From Streptomyces sp. TRM49041 (GTDB taxonomy: Bacteria > Actinomycetota > Actinomycetes > Streptomycetales > Streptomycetaceae): 64,000 nucleotides of DNA. The notes beneath the pieces were generated by a model, which was given only the letters and a program-made list of their open reading frames with translations, made no database searches and had not been told where the DNA came from. Shown piece by piece: positions 33,272 through 40,731 of the stretch. Made by a program: the position numbers and the translations under genes. The number at the start of each line of letters is the position of its first letter. Position 1 is the stretch's first letter. Where the stretch lies: assembly GCF_008271805.1 (NCBI RefSeq), contig NZ_VSRY01000147.1:248001-312000 (forward strand), written 5' to 3'.

Positions 33272-34624
33272 ATGACCACAGTCACCGAAACCGCCCGGCG
33301 GGGGGCCGCGAACGCGCGGCGCCGCGCCGGGCGGCGCCGGCGGATCATCGCCGTCGCCTTCGTCCTGCCCGCGCTGCTGCTGCTCGGCGCGCTGGTGGTG
33401 TACCCCGTAGTCTTCTCGGTCGGCCGGAGCTTCTTCGACGCGTCGGGGGCCCGGTTCGTCGGCGGTGAGAACTACGTCGAGATGTTCCGGGACCCGGCCA
33501 CGCTTAAGGCCATCCGCAACAGCACGATCTGGGTGGTCGTCGCCCCGACGCTGCTGACCGGTCTGGGGCTGATGCTCGCCGTTCTGGTGGAGAAGATCCG
33601 CTGGGCGGCCGCGTTCAAACTGCTGCTGTTCCTGCCGATGGCGGTGTCGTTCCTCGCGGCGGGCATCATCTTCCGGCTCGCGTACGAGGACGACCCCGAC
33701 AAGGGCGTCCTGAACGCGGCGGTGGTCGGCGTGCACGACATGTTCGAGGAGGGCTCGCAGTACCCCGGCGCGAGGGCCAGGGAGGGCGAGTCGCTACGGA
33801 AGACCCCCACGGGCTCGTACGAGACGACGGCGACGCTCTCGCCGGGCGACGCGCCCGTTCCGCTGGGCGTGGTGGGGGTGAGGCCCCAGGAGGTCCCGTC
33901 CGAGGCGCGGCCCGCGGCGGAGGCGGCGACGGCGGAGGCTTCCGCCGACGAGCTCCGCGGTGTGGTCTACCTGGACTTCACCCCGGGCGGCGGGGGGCGT
34001 GCGGGCGAGGTCGACGCGGACGAGCGCGGCCTGCCGGGCCTGACCGTGGAGGCGGTGCGGGACGGCCGTGCGGTCGCCACGGCCACCACGGGCCCGGACG
34101 GCGCGTTCGGCTTCGACGGCCTGGAGTCGTCGGGCGCGTACACGCTCCGCCTCCCGGCGGCGAACTTCGCGGAGCCGTTCACGGGCGTGTCGTGGCTCGG
34201 ACCCGCGCTGGTGACGCCGGCCATCATCGGCGCGTACCTCTGGATCTGGACGGGATTCGCGATGGTCCTGATCGGCGCCGGGCTGTCCGCGCTGCCGCGC
34301 GACACGCTGGAGGCGGCGCGGATGGACGGCGCGAACGAGTGGCAGGTCTTCCGGCGGATCACCGTGCCGCTGCTCGCGCCCGTGCTGACGGTCGTCTTCG
34401 TCACGCTGGTCATCAATGTGATGAAGGTCTTCGACCTGATCTACATCATCGCGCCGGGCCCGGTGCAGCAGGACGCCACGGTGCTGGCCACGCAGATGTG
34501 GCTGGTGTCCTTCGGCGGCGGCAACGATCAGGGGCTCGGCAGCGCGCTGGGTGTTCTGCTTCTGCTGCTGGTGATCCCCGCGATGGTCTTCAACGTCCGC
34601 CGTTTCCGCAGGAGCCAGTCATGA
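33272..34624 (+). CDS. MalF-type sugar permease with inserted Ig/SdrB-like domain
   Basis: 450-residue inner-membrane permease. Three helices (AFVLPALLLLGALVVYPVVF; VVVAPTLLTGLGLMLAVLV; LLLFLPMAVSFLAAGIIFRL) are followed by an insertion of roughly 150-170 residues before the next helix pair (PALVTPAIIGAYLWIWTGFA). The insertion's second half (GVVYLDFTP, GLPGLTVEAVRDGRAVATA, TGPDGAFGFDGLESSGAYTL) resembles an SdrB/carboxypeptidase-regulatory beta-sandwich. The EAA loop is EAARMDGANEWQVFRRITVP, the ATPase contact. The gene starts 14 bases after the binding-protein gene and overlaps the next permease gene by four bases. Confidence 0.9.
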   Translation: MTTVTETARRGAANARRRAGRRRRIIAVAFVLPALLLLGALVVYPVVFSVGRSFFDASGARFVGGENYVEMFRDPATLKAIRNSTIWVVVAPTLLTGLGLMLAVLVEKIRWAAAFKLLLFLPMAVSFLAAGIIFRLAYEDDPDKGVLNAAVVGVHDMFEEGSQYPGARAREGESLRKTPTGSYETTATLSPGDAPVPLGVVGVRPQEVPSEARPAAEAATAEASADELRGVVYLDFTPGGGGRAGEVDADERGLPGLTVEAVRDGRAVATATTGPDGAFGFDGLESSGAYTLRLPAANFAEPFTGVSWLGPALVTPAIIGAYLWIWTGFAMVLIGAGLSALPRDTLEAARMDGANEWQVFRRITVPLLAPVLTVVFVTLVINVMKVFDLIYIIAPGPVQQDATVLATQMWLVSFGGGNDQGLGSALGVLLLLLVIPAMVFNVRRFRRSQS

Positions 34625-35538
34625 GCGCGACAGCGACCACCCCGGTGCGGCCGAGGACGGCGCCACCGGCCCTCCCGTCCCCGCCGCCGCCCCACCGCCG
34701 ACGCCGTCTGCGCCGCTGGCTGGGCAACGGCGTGGTGCAGGCGTTCCTGCTGGTGATCGGCCTGATCTGGATCACCCCGGTGGCGGGCCTGCTGCTCTCC
34801 TCCCTCCGCTCGGCGCAGGACAGCGCGTCGAGCGGCTGGTGGACGGCACTGGGCGACCCGGGCCAGCTGTCGTTCGCGAACTACGCGGCGCTGCTGGAGA
34901 ACTCGGGCATGACGCAGGCGTTCTGGAACACGGTGCTGATCTCGGTGCCGACCACGGTCCTGGTCGTCGTGCTCGCCGCACTCGCCGGCTACGCCTTCGC
35001 CTGGCTGGAGTTCCCCGGCAGGGACTGGATCTTCCTGCTGGTCGTCGCCCTGCTGGTGGTACCGGTCCAGGTGGGCCTGCTCCCGGTGGCGAAGCTCTTC
35101 GGCGCGCTGGGCCTGTTCGGCACGATCCCGGGAGTCGTGCTCTTCCACGTCGCCTACGGCCTGCCCTTCGCGATCTTCCTCCTCCGCAACTACTTCGCGG
35201 AGATGCCGAAGGAGATGCTGGAGGCGGCGCGGATGGACGGCGGCGGGGAGTGGCGCATCTTCAGCCAGCTGGTCCTCCCCGTCGGCCGCCCGGCCATCGC
35301 CAGCCTGGCCATCTTCCAGTTCCTGTGGGTGTGGAACGACATGCTGGTCGCCCTCCTCTTCGCCGACTCGTCGTCCCAGCCCCTGACGGTGGAACTCCAA
35401 TCGCAGGTCCGCCAGTTCGGAAGCAACATCGACGTCCTCGCCCCGGGCGCGTTCCTGTCCCTGGTGGTGCCGGTGGCCGTGTTCCTGATCTTCCAGCGGC
35501 ACTTCGTACAGGGGGTGATGGCGGGCTCGGTGAAGTGA
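34621..35538 (+). CDS. MalG-type sugar permease
   Basis: 305-residue inner-membrane permease, the second half of the sugar importer. A Pro/Arg-rich cytoplasmic N-terminus leads to six helices: VVQAFLLVIGLIWITPVAGL, then TVLISVPTTVLVVVLAALAG and others. The EAA loop EAARMDGGGEWRIFSQLVLP contacts the ATPase. Its C-terminus (FQRHFVQGVMAGSVK) is the usual MalG-family ending. The ATGA overlap with the MalF-type gene implies coupled translation. No ATPase gene follows. Confidence 0.93.
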   Translation: MSATATTPVRPRTAPPALPSPPPPHRRRRLRRWLGNGVVQAFLLVIGLIWITPVAGLLLSSLRSAQDSASSGWWTALGDPGQLSFANYAALLENSGMTQAFWNTVLISVPTTVLVVVLAALAGYAFAWLEFPGRDWIFLLVVALLVVPVQVGLLPVAKLFGALGLFGTIPGVVLFHVAYGLPFAIFLLRNYFAEMPKEMLEAARMDGGGEWRIFSQLVLPVGRPAIASLAIFQFLWVWNDMLVALLFADSSSQPLTVELQSQVRQFGSNIDVLAPGAFLSLVVPVAVFLIFQRHFVQGVMAGSVK

Positions 35539-35588
35539 CCCCGCGCACACCGCGCCTACGACATCCCGCACGCCCCGTCACGTCATGA

Positions 35589-35655
35589 ACACGGTGTGTA
35601 CCCACCCTGCGCCGCTCACCGTGTGAATGCTCACGATGGGCGGCGAACAGGGTGG
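35589..35655 (+). other. two interleaved inverted repeats (possible pseudoknot)
   Basis: ACACGGTG at 35589-35596 pairs with CACCGTGT at 35617-35624, and CCACCCTG at 35602-35609 pairs with CAGGGTGG at 35648-35655. All arms are perfect eight-mers in the order 1-2-1'-2', the layout of an H-type pseudoknot. It lies upstream of the 58-residue gene at 35687 and after the permease operon. Confidence 0.5.
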
Positions 35656-35686
35656 GATCGGCGGACCGGCTCCCTAGTCTGGACAC

Positions 35687-35863
35687 ATGTCCATTTCCCC
35701 GTTCGATGCCGAGACGCCCGACACCGAAGCCCTGAACGCCGCGATCCGCGAGTTGTGGGTACGTTCGGGCGGCACCCTGTCGGCGGACGGCCAGCGGATC
35801 TACCAGGCCCTCGTCACCGCGTGGGCGGCCGCCCACCGGGGCGACGTCGCACCGGCCGCGTAG
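35687..35863 (+). CDS. 58-residue conserved-looking hypothetical protein
   Basis: The frame encodes a small acidic, probably helical protein starting MSISPFDAETPDTEALNAAI and ending RGDVAPAA. The core AIRELWVRSGGTLSADGQRI followed by YQALVTAWAAAH has the spacing of two amphipathic helices and natural codon bias for this genome. A recognisable ribosome binding site is lacking; -10-like TAGTCT lies just upstream of the ATG, so it may be leaderless. It is downstream of the interleaved repeats at 35589-35655. Similar short proteins occur in streptomycetes; function unknown. Confidence 0.6.
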   Translation: MSISPFDAETPDTEALNAAIRELWVRSGGTLSADGQRIYQALVTAWAAAHRGDVAPAA

Positions 35864-35881
35864 CGGCGCGACGCCAAGCCC

Positions 35882-36638
35882 TCAGGCCGGGGCGAGGGTG
35901 GCGGTCAGCTCGTCCGTGGCGATCAGCAACGACTGTCCGTGGCAGTGGAGGGCCCGCACGGGAGGGCCGGGGCGGAACTCGCGTACCAGCGATGTCCCGA
36001 CGCCGTCGGCCGTGTCCGGGGTCTCGTGGCGGACAAGGCCGTCCGTCCAGGCCACGGCCAGGACCGGTCCCGCGTCGAGTGCGTCCGGGACCGCGGCGAG
36101 TGCGTCACCCGGCCCCTCGTGAAGGCGCCGGGTGACGCGGCGCGGAGAAGCGTCCCCCTTGGACCAGGAGGTGTACGCGCCCCAGGTCGTCACCGAAGGC
36201 GACCCCGTCGGGCAGCGCGCACGCCGCCGTGAGCCTGGCGCCTCCCGGTACGTCGGCGGGGAACGCGGCCACTACGTCCCGCAGGTCCTTCCCCACGTCG
36301 GCCGTGGCCGGGTCGACGAGCGCCAGCAGGCCGGAGGCGACCGCGCCCGGTGCCGGGGCCGGCTCGCCGAGCAGGGAGACGGCGCCCCATTCGTCGAGCG
36401 CGCCGACACTTCCGTCGGGCAGGCCGAACACGGCGGTGAGGCCGCGCGGCTCCGCGCCCGAGAGGCGGGCCTGCGGAAGCGCCGTGACCGGGTCGAGAAT
36501 CCGTACGTCACCGAGCGGCCCGCCGACCAGCACGCGACCGGTGTGCGTCCACCGCGAACTGGAAAGACGCATAGCGGACCCGGCGAGAGGCAGCCCCGGC
36601 CAGGCGGACAAGCCATGCAGTGATGCGAGAGGATGCAC
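35882..36638 (-). pseudogene. remnant of a WD40/beta-propeller-like protein gene
   Basis: Two leftward frames belong together. The upstream one (36638 to about 36130) has propeller-like repeats: RVLVGGPLGDVRILDPVTAL, GLPDGSVGALDEWGAVSLL, ALPDGVAFGDDLGRVHLL. Coding then switches frame and continues with PVLAVAWTDGLVRHETPDTA and GQSLLIATDELTATLAPA, ending at 35882. The repeat between the two parts is too short, so an internal deletion with frame change is likely. The N-terminal part of the original protein is also absent. It is probably a nonfunctional fragment in a decayed patch. Confidence 0.65.
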
Positions 36639-36667
36639 ATGCGACCATCACGAGAGAGAGGCCGGCG

Positions 36668-37137
36668 GTGACCGAACCGGACGCAGTGGACCTGATCCAC
36701 CTGGAAGATGCAGACGGTAACCGCTGCGTCGTCCGAGTGACCGGCCGCTACCAGCGGGGGTTCTGACCGGCCACGACATCCTGCGGGCAGATGTCCTGGC
36801 CTCCGCCGACTTCGTTGACGCCCGGCTTGAACTCTTCCTGTTCCAAAAGGACCTCGACGCCTGGCAGCGCGACCTGGCCCGGCTCGCGCCGGGCACGGAC
36901 GCGAGCATCGGTGGCGACCGCGGACTGAGCCTCGTCTTCCACATGCACGAGGACCGCTCCTTGTCCGTGACCGTTGACGACCCCGACCGCCTCACCGCAA
37001 TGCTCTGGATCCAGCCGCAGGAGACCTGGGTCCAGGAGCATCACCAGCGACTTGAGCACCTTCGAGAAACCTGGCCGAGTGAAGTCGTAGAGACGGCTCC
37101 CATGGCCTACGAGTGGAGTCCCAGCCGCAAGCGTTGA
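36668..37137 (+). pseudogene. DUF5959 family gene broken by one-base frameshift
   Basis: The gene starts well: GAGAGAGAGG upstream, GTG at 36668, then VTEPDAVDLIHLEDADGNRC and VVRVTGRYQRG, the start of DUF5959 proteins. It hits TGA at 36764. From the G-run at 36756-36760 a different frame gives VLTGHDILRADVLASADFVD and continues to EWSPSRKR and a stop at 37137. One G missing from the run explains the break. The rest of the protein is complete and has normal codon use, so the damage is recent, or is a sequencing error. Confidence 0.75.
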
Positions 37138-37201
37138 ATCGCGACGCCCGCCCGCGAACGCCCTCACTTCTTAAACAGCTCTGGCGGGACAGAACGCTCT
37201 T

Positions 37202-37582
37202 TCAGAAGATGCCGTCCACGATCTCCTCGTACATCCGGTTCCACTCGGATCGCTCCACGGCGAACGGAAGGTCGTCGAACGCCTCAATCCTCCGGCGCAG
37301 TTCCTGAGGGTCGAGGTCCTCGTTCTCCTCGCGCTCCTCACAGAACTTCTTCAGGACGATGAGCGAGCGGACGAGGGACTCGACGTTTCTGTGGATCAGT
37401 ACGGGGTTCCCATCCCCATCATGGGAGAACTCATAGATCCGCCCATCTGCGGGATTCAGGGCAGCGATGGCGGTGGGGAAGTATCCCACCCTCAGCCAGG
37501 AGCGGCACGCCTCTGGAGGACCTTGCGCTTGGCGCGCTTCCCGTCGAACGTGGACTTCTTGTCCTGGAACCGTCCGTGCCAC
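37202..37582 (-). pseudogene. SUKH-4-like immunity protein fragment
   Basis: The meaningful part runs from about residue 30 (WLRVGYFPTAIAALNPADGR) through IYEFSHDGDGNPVLIHRNVE, SLVRSLIVLKKFCEE and ends PFAVERSEWNRMYEEIVDGIF. This pattern (an entry-phase beta strand, a DG/NP turn, then the 'S-L-V-R-S-L' helix and a C-terminal W-x3-hEE helix) resembles SUKH-4 immunity proteins of polymorphic toxin systems. The first 30 residues of the open frame are unrelated sequence and the N-terminal domain is missing. It runs into the toxin-like fragment upstream. Likely nonfunctional. Confidence 0.5.
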
Positions 37583-37755
37583 TCACCGGGTCGTCGAACA
37601 GGTTCTCCAGCGGCGCGACCACCTGCGCCTCGATCTTCTCGACGGCGAGGTCGACGAGTTGCTGTACCAGGAGGTCTATGGCCTCCCGTACGGCCACTGT
37701 GAGAGCGGCGGCGGCCGCGGCGAGGTCGCCGATGATGACGTACTTACAGGTGGTG
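37583..37755 (-). pseudogene. fragment of a polymorphic-toxin-like helical region
   Basis: Leftward from the insertion-sequence end at 37758 the frame reads GDLAAAAAALTVAVREAIDL, LVQQLVDLAVEKIEAQVVAP, LENLFDDPVSG, then loses frame; a neighbouring frame reads EWHGRFQDKKSTFDGKRAKR. The Ala/Leu/Val-rich helix followed by a linker and basic segment is typical of the middle of WXG100/LXG-type secreted toxins in streptomycetes. Both ends are gone. Together with the SUKH-like fragment it looks like a collapsed toxin-immunity pair. Family assignment is tentative. Confidence 0.45.
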
Positions 37756-37757
37756 AC

Positions 37758-37870
37758 TTAACATCCTCGCCGCCCTGCAGGACGGCGATTCCCGCACTAC
37801 CGCGCCGTGGAAGGCTGTGGTGTCGGGTGGGTACATCGAGCAGCAGAACCGACCGCTCTGCCCCGGGCTG
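37758..37870 (-). mobile_element. solo right end of an IS200/IS605-family element (omega-RNA-like)
   Basis: Read leftward, the terminal motif GGAATCGCCGTCCTGCAGGG CGGCGAGGATGTTAA closely resembles the right end of actinobacterial TnpB elements, whose common form is a G/C stem followed by GAGGATGTCAA. The stem arms are 37768-37775 and 37780-37787, with loop TGCA. In intact elements this stem is the 3' end of the omega RNA that guides TnpB. The sequence to about 37870 fits the rest of such an RNA. No TnpB gene or left end is seen; the boundary at 37758 abuts the toxin fragment. Confidence 0.55.
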
Positions 37871-37998
37871 AGGCCAACAGCGCAGATCCGTGAACACAGC
37901 TGAGGTCAGAGAAACGCCGGTTCGATCGTACAACGGGGTTCCGAAGACGATCTCCGGGTGGGAACGACGGCCAGAGCGCGACGGGGACGAGGCCGGCG

Positions 37999-39261
37999 TC
38001 AGCGGATGGGCATGCCCGAGAGGGTGCGGGCTATGACGAGGCGCTGGATCTCGCTCGTGCCCTCGAAGATGGTGTAGATGGCCGCGTCGCGGTGCATGCG
38101 CTCGACCGGGTACTCGCGGGTGAAGCCGTTGCCGCCGAGGATCTGGACGGCCTGGGCGGTGACGGTCTTGGCGACCTCGCTGGCGTACAGCTTGGACATG
38201 GAACCCTCGGCGGAGGTGAAGGGCTTGCCCGTCGTGGCCATCCAGGAGGCCCGCCAGACGAGGAGGCGGGCGGCGTCGATCTGGGTGCGCATGTCGGCGA
38301 GTTGGAAGGCGATGCCCTGGTTGTCGATGATCGGGCGGCCGAACTGGTGGCGGGTCTTCGCGTAGTCCAGCGCCACCTCGTAGGCCGCCCGGGCCGTGCC
38401 CACCGCCATGGCGCCCACCGCGGGGCGGGATGCCTCGAAGGTGGCCATAGCGGCGTTCTTGACCTCTCCCCGCTCCCGGCTTCGCTCGAGCGGGGGAACC
38501 CCCATGCCGCTCTGCCGCGCCTTCTCGCAGGCGCGCGCCAGGCGTTCGTCGAGCTTCTCCTTGCCGCCGAGGAGGCAGGAGCCGGGGACACGGACGTCCT
38601 CCAGGACGACCTCGGCGGTGTGCGAGGCGCGGATGCCGTGCTTCTTGAACTTCTGCCCCTGGGAGAGGCCGCGGGTGTTCGGGGGGACGATGAAGGAGGC
38701 GTGGCCCTTCGAACCCAGGCCGGGGTCCACCACGGCCACCACGACATGGACGTTGGCTATGCCACCGTTCGTGGCCCACGTCTTGGTGCCGTTCAGGACC
38801 CACTCGTCCTTGGCCTCGTCGTAGACGGCCCGGGTCCGCATGGAGGCGACGTCCGAGCCGGCGTCGGGCTCGGAGGAGCAGAAGGCGGCGACCTTGACGT
38901 CGTCGGCGTCGCCGTACATCTGCGGGATCCAGGTGCCGATCTGCTCCTCGGTACCGTTCGCGAGGACACCGACGGCGGCGAGGCCGGTGCCCACGATCGA
39001 CAGGGCGATACCGGCGTCGCCCCAGAACAGCTCCTCCATCGCCATCGGGATGCCGAGGCCCGTCGGGTCGAAGAACTGCTGGGCGTAGAAGTCGAGGGAG
39101 TAGATGCCGACCTTCGCCGCCTCCTGGATGACCGGCCAGGGCGTCTCCTCACGCTCGTCCCACTCGGCGGCGGCCGGGCGGATCACGTCCTCGGCGAATC
39201 CGTGCAGCCAGTCACGGACCTGCTTCTGGTCGTCGTTGAGCTCGAGCGTGAACTCGGCCAT
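37999..39261 (-). CDS. acyl-CoA dehydrogenase with in-frame palindrome insertion
   Basis: 420-residue FAD enzyme that oxidises acyl-CoA to trans-2-enoyl-CoA. Family features: AAFCSSEPDAGSDVASMRTR, NGTKTWATNGGIANVHVVVA, GGNGFTREYPVERMHRDA, and IFEGTSEIQR with the likely catalytic Glu. The stretch RQSGMGVPPLERSRERGE (encoded near 38464-38520) interrupts the otherwise continuous helix before VKNAAMATFEASRPAVGAMA and comes from a REP-like palindrome inserted in frame. GGAGGG precedes the ATG at 39261. Divergent from a TetR regulator with shared GTTAC/GTAAC sites, suggesting substrate-induced fatty acid or amino acid degradation. Confidence 0.92.
   Translation of the reverse strand: MAEFTLELNDDQKQVRDWLHGFAEDVIRPAAAEWDEREETPWPVIQEAAKVGIYSLDFYAQQFFDPTGLGIPMAMEELFWGDAGIALSIVGTGLAAVGVLANGTEEQIGTWIPQMYGDADDVKVAAFCSSEPDAGSDVASMRTRAVYDEAKDEWVLNGTKTWATNGGIANVHVVVAVVDPGLGSKGHASFIVPPNTRGLSQGQKFKKHGIRASHTAEVVLEDVRVPGSCLLGGKEKLDERLARACEKARQSGMGVPPLERSRERGEVKNAAMATFEASRPAVGAMAVGTARAAYEVALDYAKTRHQFGRPIIDNQGIAFQLADMRTQIDAARLLVWRASWMATTGKPFTSAEGSMSKLYASEVAKTVTAQAVQILGGNGFTREYPVERMHRDAAIYTIFEGTSEIQRLVIARTLSGMPIR
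38464..38508. repeat. REP-like palindromic element inside the acyl-CoA dehydrogenase gene
   Basis: CCCCGCTC at 38468-38475 pairs with GAGCGGGG at 38489-38496 around GGCTTCGCTC, followed by GGGGGAACCCCC at 38492-38503. This CGCTCCCGGCTTCGCTCGAG core is a dispersed streptomycete repeat. It has kept the reading frame open. Confidence 0.7.
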
Positions 39262-39284
39262 GATCCCTCCCGGCGGGGCATAGC

Positions 39285-39314
39285 GTTACTTGCGGTAACC
39301 GCAGTCTGTTACCG
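39285..39314. promoter_or_regulatory. triple GTTAC/GTAAC operator cluster
   Basis: GTTACTTGCGGTAAC (39285-39299) is a perfect five-base dyad, and GGTAAC at 39295-39300 also forms a dyad with GTTACC at 39309-39314. The overlapping sites lie between the divergent acyl-CoA dehydrogenase and TetR genes. They are likely TetR binding sites controlling both. Confidence 0.65.
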
Positions 39315-39403
39315 GTAGGTAGCCACTGTCAACCGGCAGCGGCGCCGAGGCGGGTGTTACGTTGCGCTGGCCTAAGGAACATCGACGGGCGGGGAGAGAC
39401 GCT

Positions 39404-40051
39404 ATGGACACCACACACCGGACCGAGCAGCAGCGATCGGCCGAACAACGGCGGCGCGAACTGCTCGAGGCTGCCGACCGCGTGGTCCTGCGCGACGGGC
39501 CCCAGGCGTCCATGAACGCCATCGCCGCCGAGGCCGGTATCACCAAGCCGATCCTCTACCGCCACTTCGGCGACAAGGGCGGCCTCTACCGGGCCCTCGC
39601 CCAGCGCCACACCGACGCCCTGCTGGGCGCACTGCGTGCCGCGCTGGACGCCCCGGCCGAGCGCCGACAGCGCGTGGAGGCGACCCTCGACACGTACCTC
39701 GCCGCGATCGAGGCGCGCCCGCAGGTGTACCGGTTCCTGATGCATCCGGCGGAGGAGGCCGGCCCGCCTTCGGAGCAGGGCTTCGACGTCGGCCGGCACT
39801 CCGCGCCGCTGCTGCGCCGCATGGGCGAGGAGCTCACGGAGGTCATCGCCGAGCGCATCGACCTCGGCGGGAACGGCGAAGCACTGGCCCGCGTCTGGGG
39901 TCACGGCATCGTCGGCATGATGCACGGGGCCGGGGACTGGTGGCTCGGTGAACGCCCGTGCTCCCGCGCCCAGTTGGTGTCCGCGCTGGCCGACCTCCTG
40001 TGGGGGCGGCTTGCCGACGCCGACGACCGTACGGGCGGGCCGGGCTTCTGA
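39404..40051 (+). CDS. TetR-family regulator of the adjacent acyl-CoA dehydrogenase
   Basis: 215-residue TetR-family repressor. The N-terminal helix-turn-helix is MNAIAAEAGITKPILYRHFG (about residues 36-55); the rest is the helical ligand-binding and dimer domain, including YRFLMHPAEEAGPPSEQGF. The ATG at 39404 has GGGGAG nine bases upstream; an upstream in-frame ATG at 39362 lacks one. Divergent orientation to the acyl-CoA dehydrogenase and the GTTAC/GTAAC sites between them suggest autoregulation and control by an acyl-CoA or fatty-acid-like ligand. Confidence 0.9.
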   Translation: MDTTHRTEQQRSAEQRRRELLEAADRVVLRDGPQASMNAIAAEAGITKPILYRHFGDKGGLYRALAQRHTDALLGALRAALDAPAERRQRVEATLDTYLAAIEARPQVYRFLMHPAEEAGPPSEQGFDVGRHSAPLLRRMGEELTEVIAERIDLGGNGEALARVWGHGIVGMMHGAGDWWLGERPCSRAQLVSALADLLWGRLADADDRTGGPGF

Positions 40052-40071
40052 CCCGGGCTCATATCGCGCCG

Positions 40072-40617
40072 TCAGCCCCGCCGCGTCCACGGGGCGCGGC
40101 GGGCCGCACGCAGCAGCCGCGCGCGGCGCCAGCCCGTGAGCCGGTCCGGGTAGACCAGGCCGTCCAGGTGGTCGCACTCGTGCTGGAGGCAGCGGGCGAA
40201 GAAGCCGGTGCCCTCCACCCGCACCGGCTCGCCCCGCACGTCGACGCCCTCCACCACCGCGTGGTCGAAGCGCTCCGTCCCGGCCTCCAGCCCCGGCAGC
40301 GACAGGCACCCCTCCGGGCCGCGCACCGTGACCCCGTCCGCCTCCACGAGACGCGGGTTGACGACATGCCCCAGATTCCGGACGTCCTCGTCGTCGGGGC
40401 AGTCGTACACGAACACCCGGAGGCCGACCCCGACCTGGTTCGCGGCCAGACCGACGCCGTTCGCCGCGTACATCGTGGCGAACATGTCCTCGACCAGGCG
40501 GACCAGGGAGGGCCCGAAGTCGGTGACGGTCTCGCAGGGGGCGTGCAGCACGGGCGAGCCGAGCAGGCTCATCGCCCGTACAGCGCCGGAACTGCCGGGG
40601 ATCGGCCGGTTTCGCAT
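40072..40617 (-). CDS. def: peptide deformylase
   Basis: 181-residue metalloenzyme that removes the formyl group from the N-terminal Met of new proteins. All three motifs are present: motif I GVGLAANQVG, motif II EGCLSLPG with the metal-binding Cys, and motif III QHECDHLDG with the two His ligands and the catalytic Glu. The C-terminal tail is Arg-rich (GWRRARLLRAARRAPWTRRG). The frame starts at the ATG at 40617; a shorter start at the internal Met of AMSLLGSPVLH (40572) is possible. Streptomycetes usually have several deformylases. It converges with the TetR gene. Confidence 0.93.
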   Translation of the reverse strand: MRNRPIPGSSGAVRAMSLLGSPVLHAPCETVTDFGPSLVRLVEDMFATMYAANGVGLAANQVGVGLRVFVYDCPDDEDVRNLGHVVNPRLVEADGVTVRGPEGCLSLPGLEAGTERFDHAVVEGVDVRGEPVRVEGTGFFARCLQHECDHLDGLVYPDRLTGWRRARLLRAARRAPWTRRG

Positions 40618-40731
40618 GGCGTCAGGGTACGTTCCACGCCGCCACCTGCTGTCCGACAGGTGGCGGGGTTCGGGCCCACGACCGGATCTCGATAGGCTGA
40701 GGCCGGACCCACGCTAGGAGGAACAAGGACG

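Noticed and set aside
37202..37990. Reading this stretch as an intact single gene or as an active insertion sequence
   Set aside because: Coding changes frame at least twice, no transposase gene is present, and only one element end is visible.
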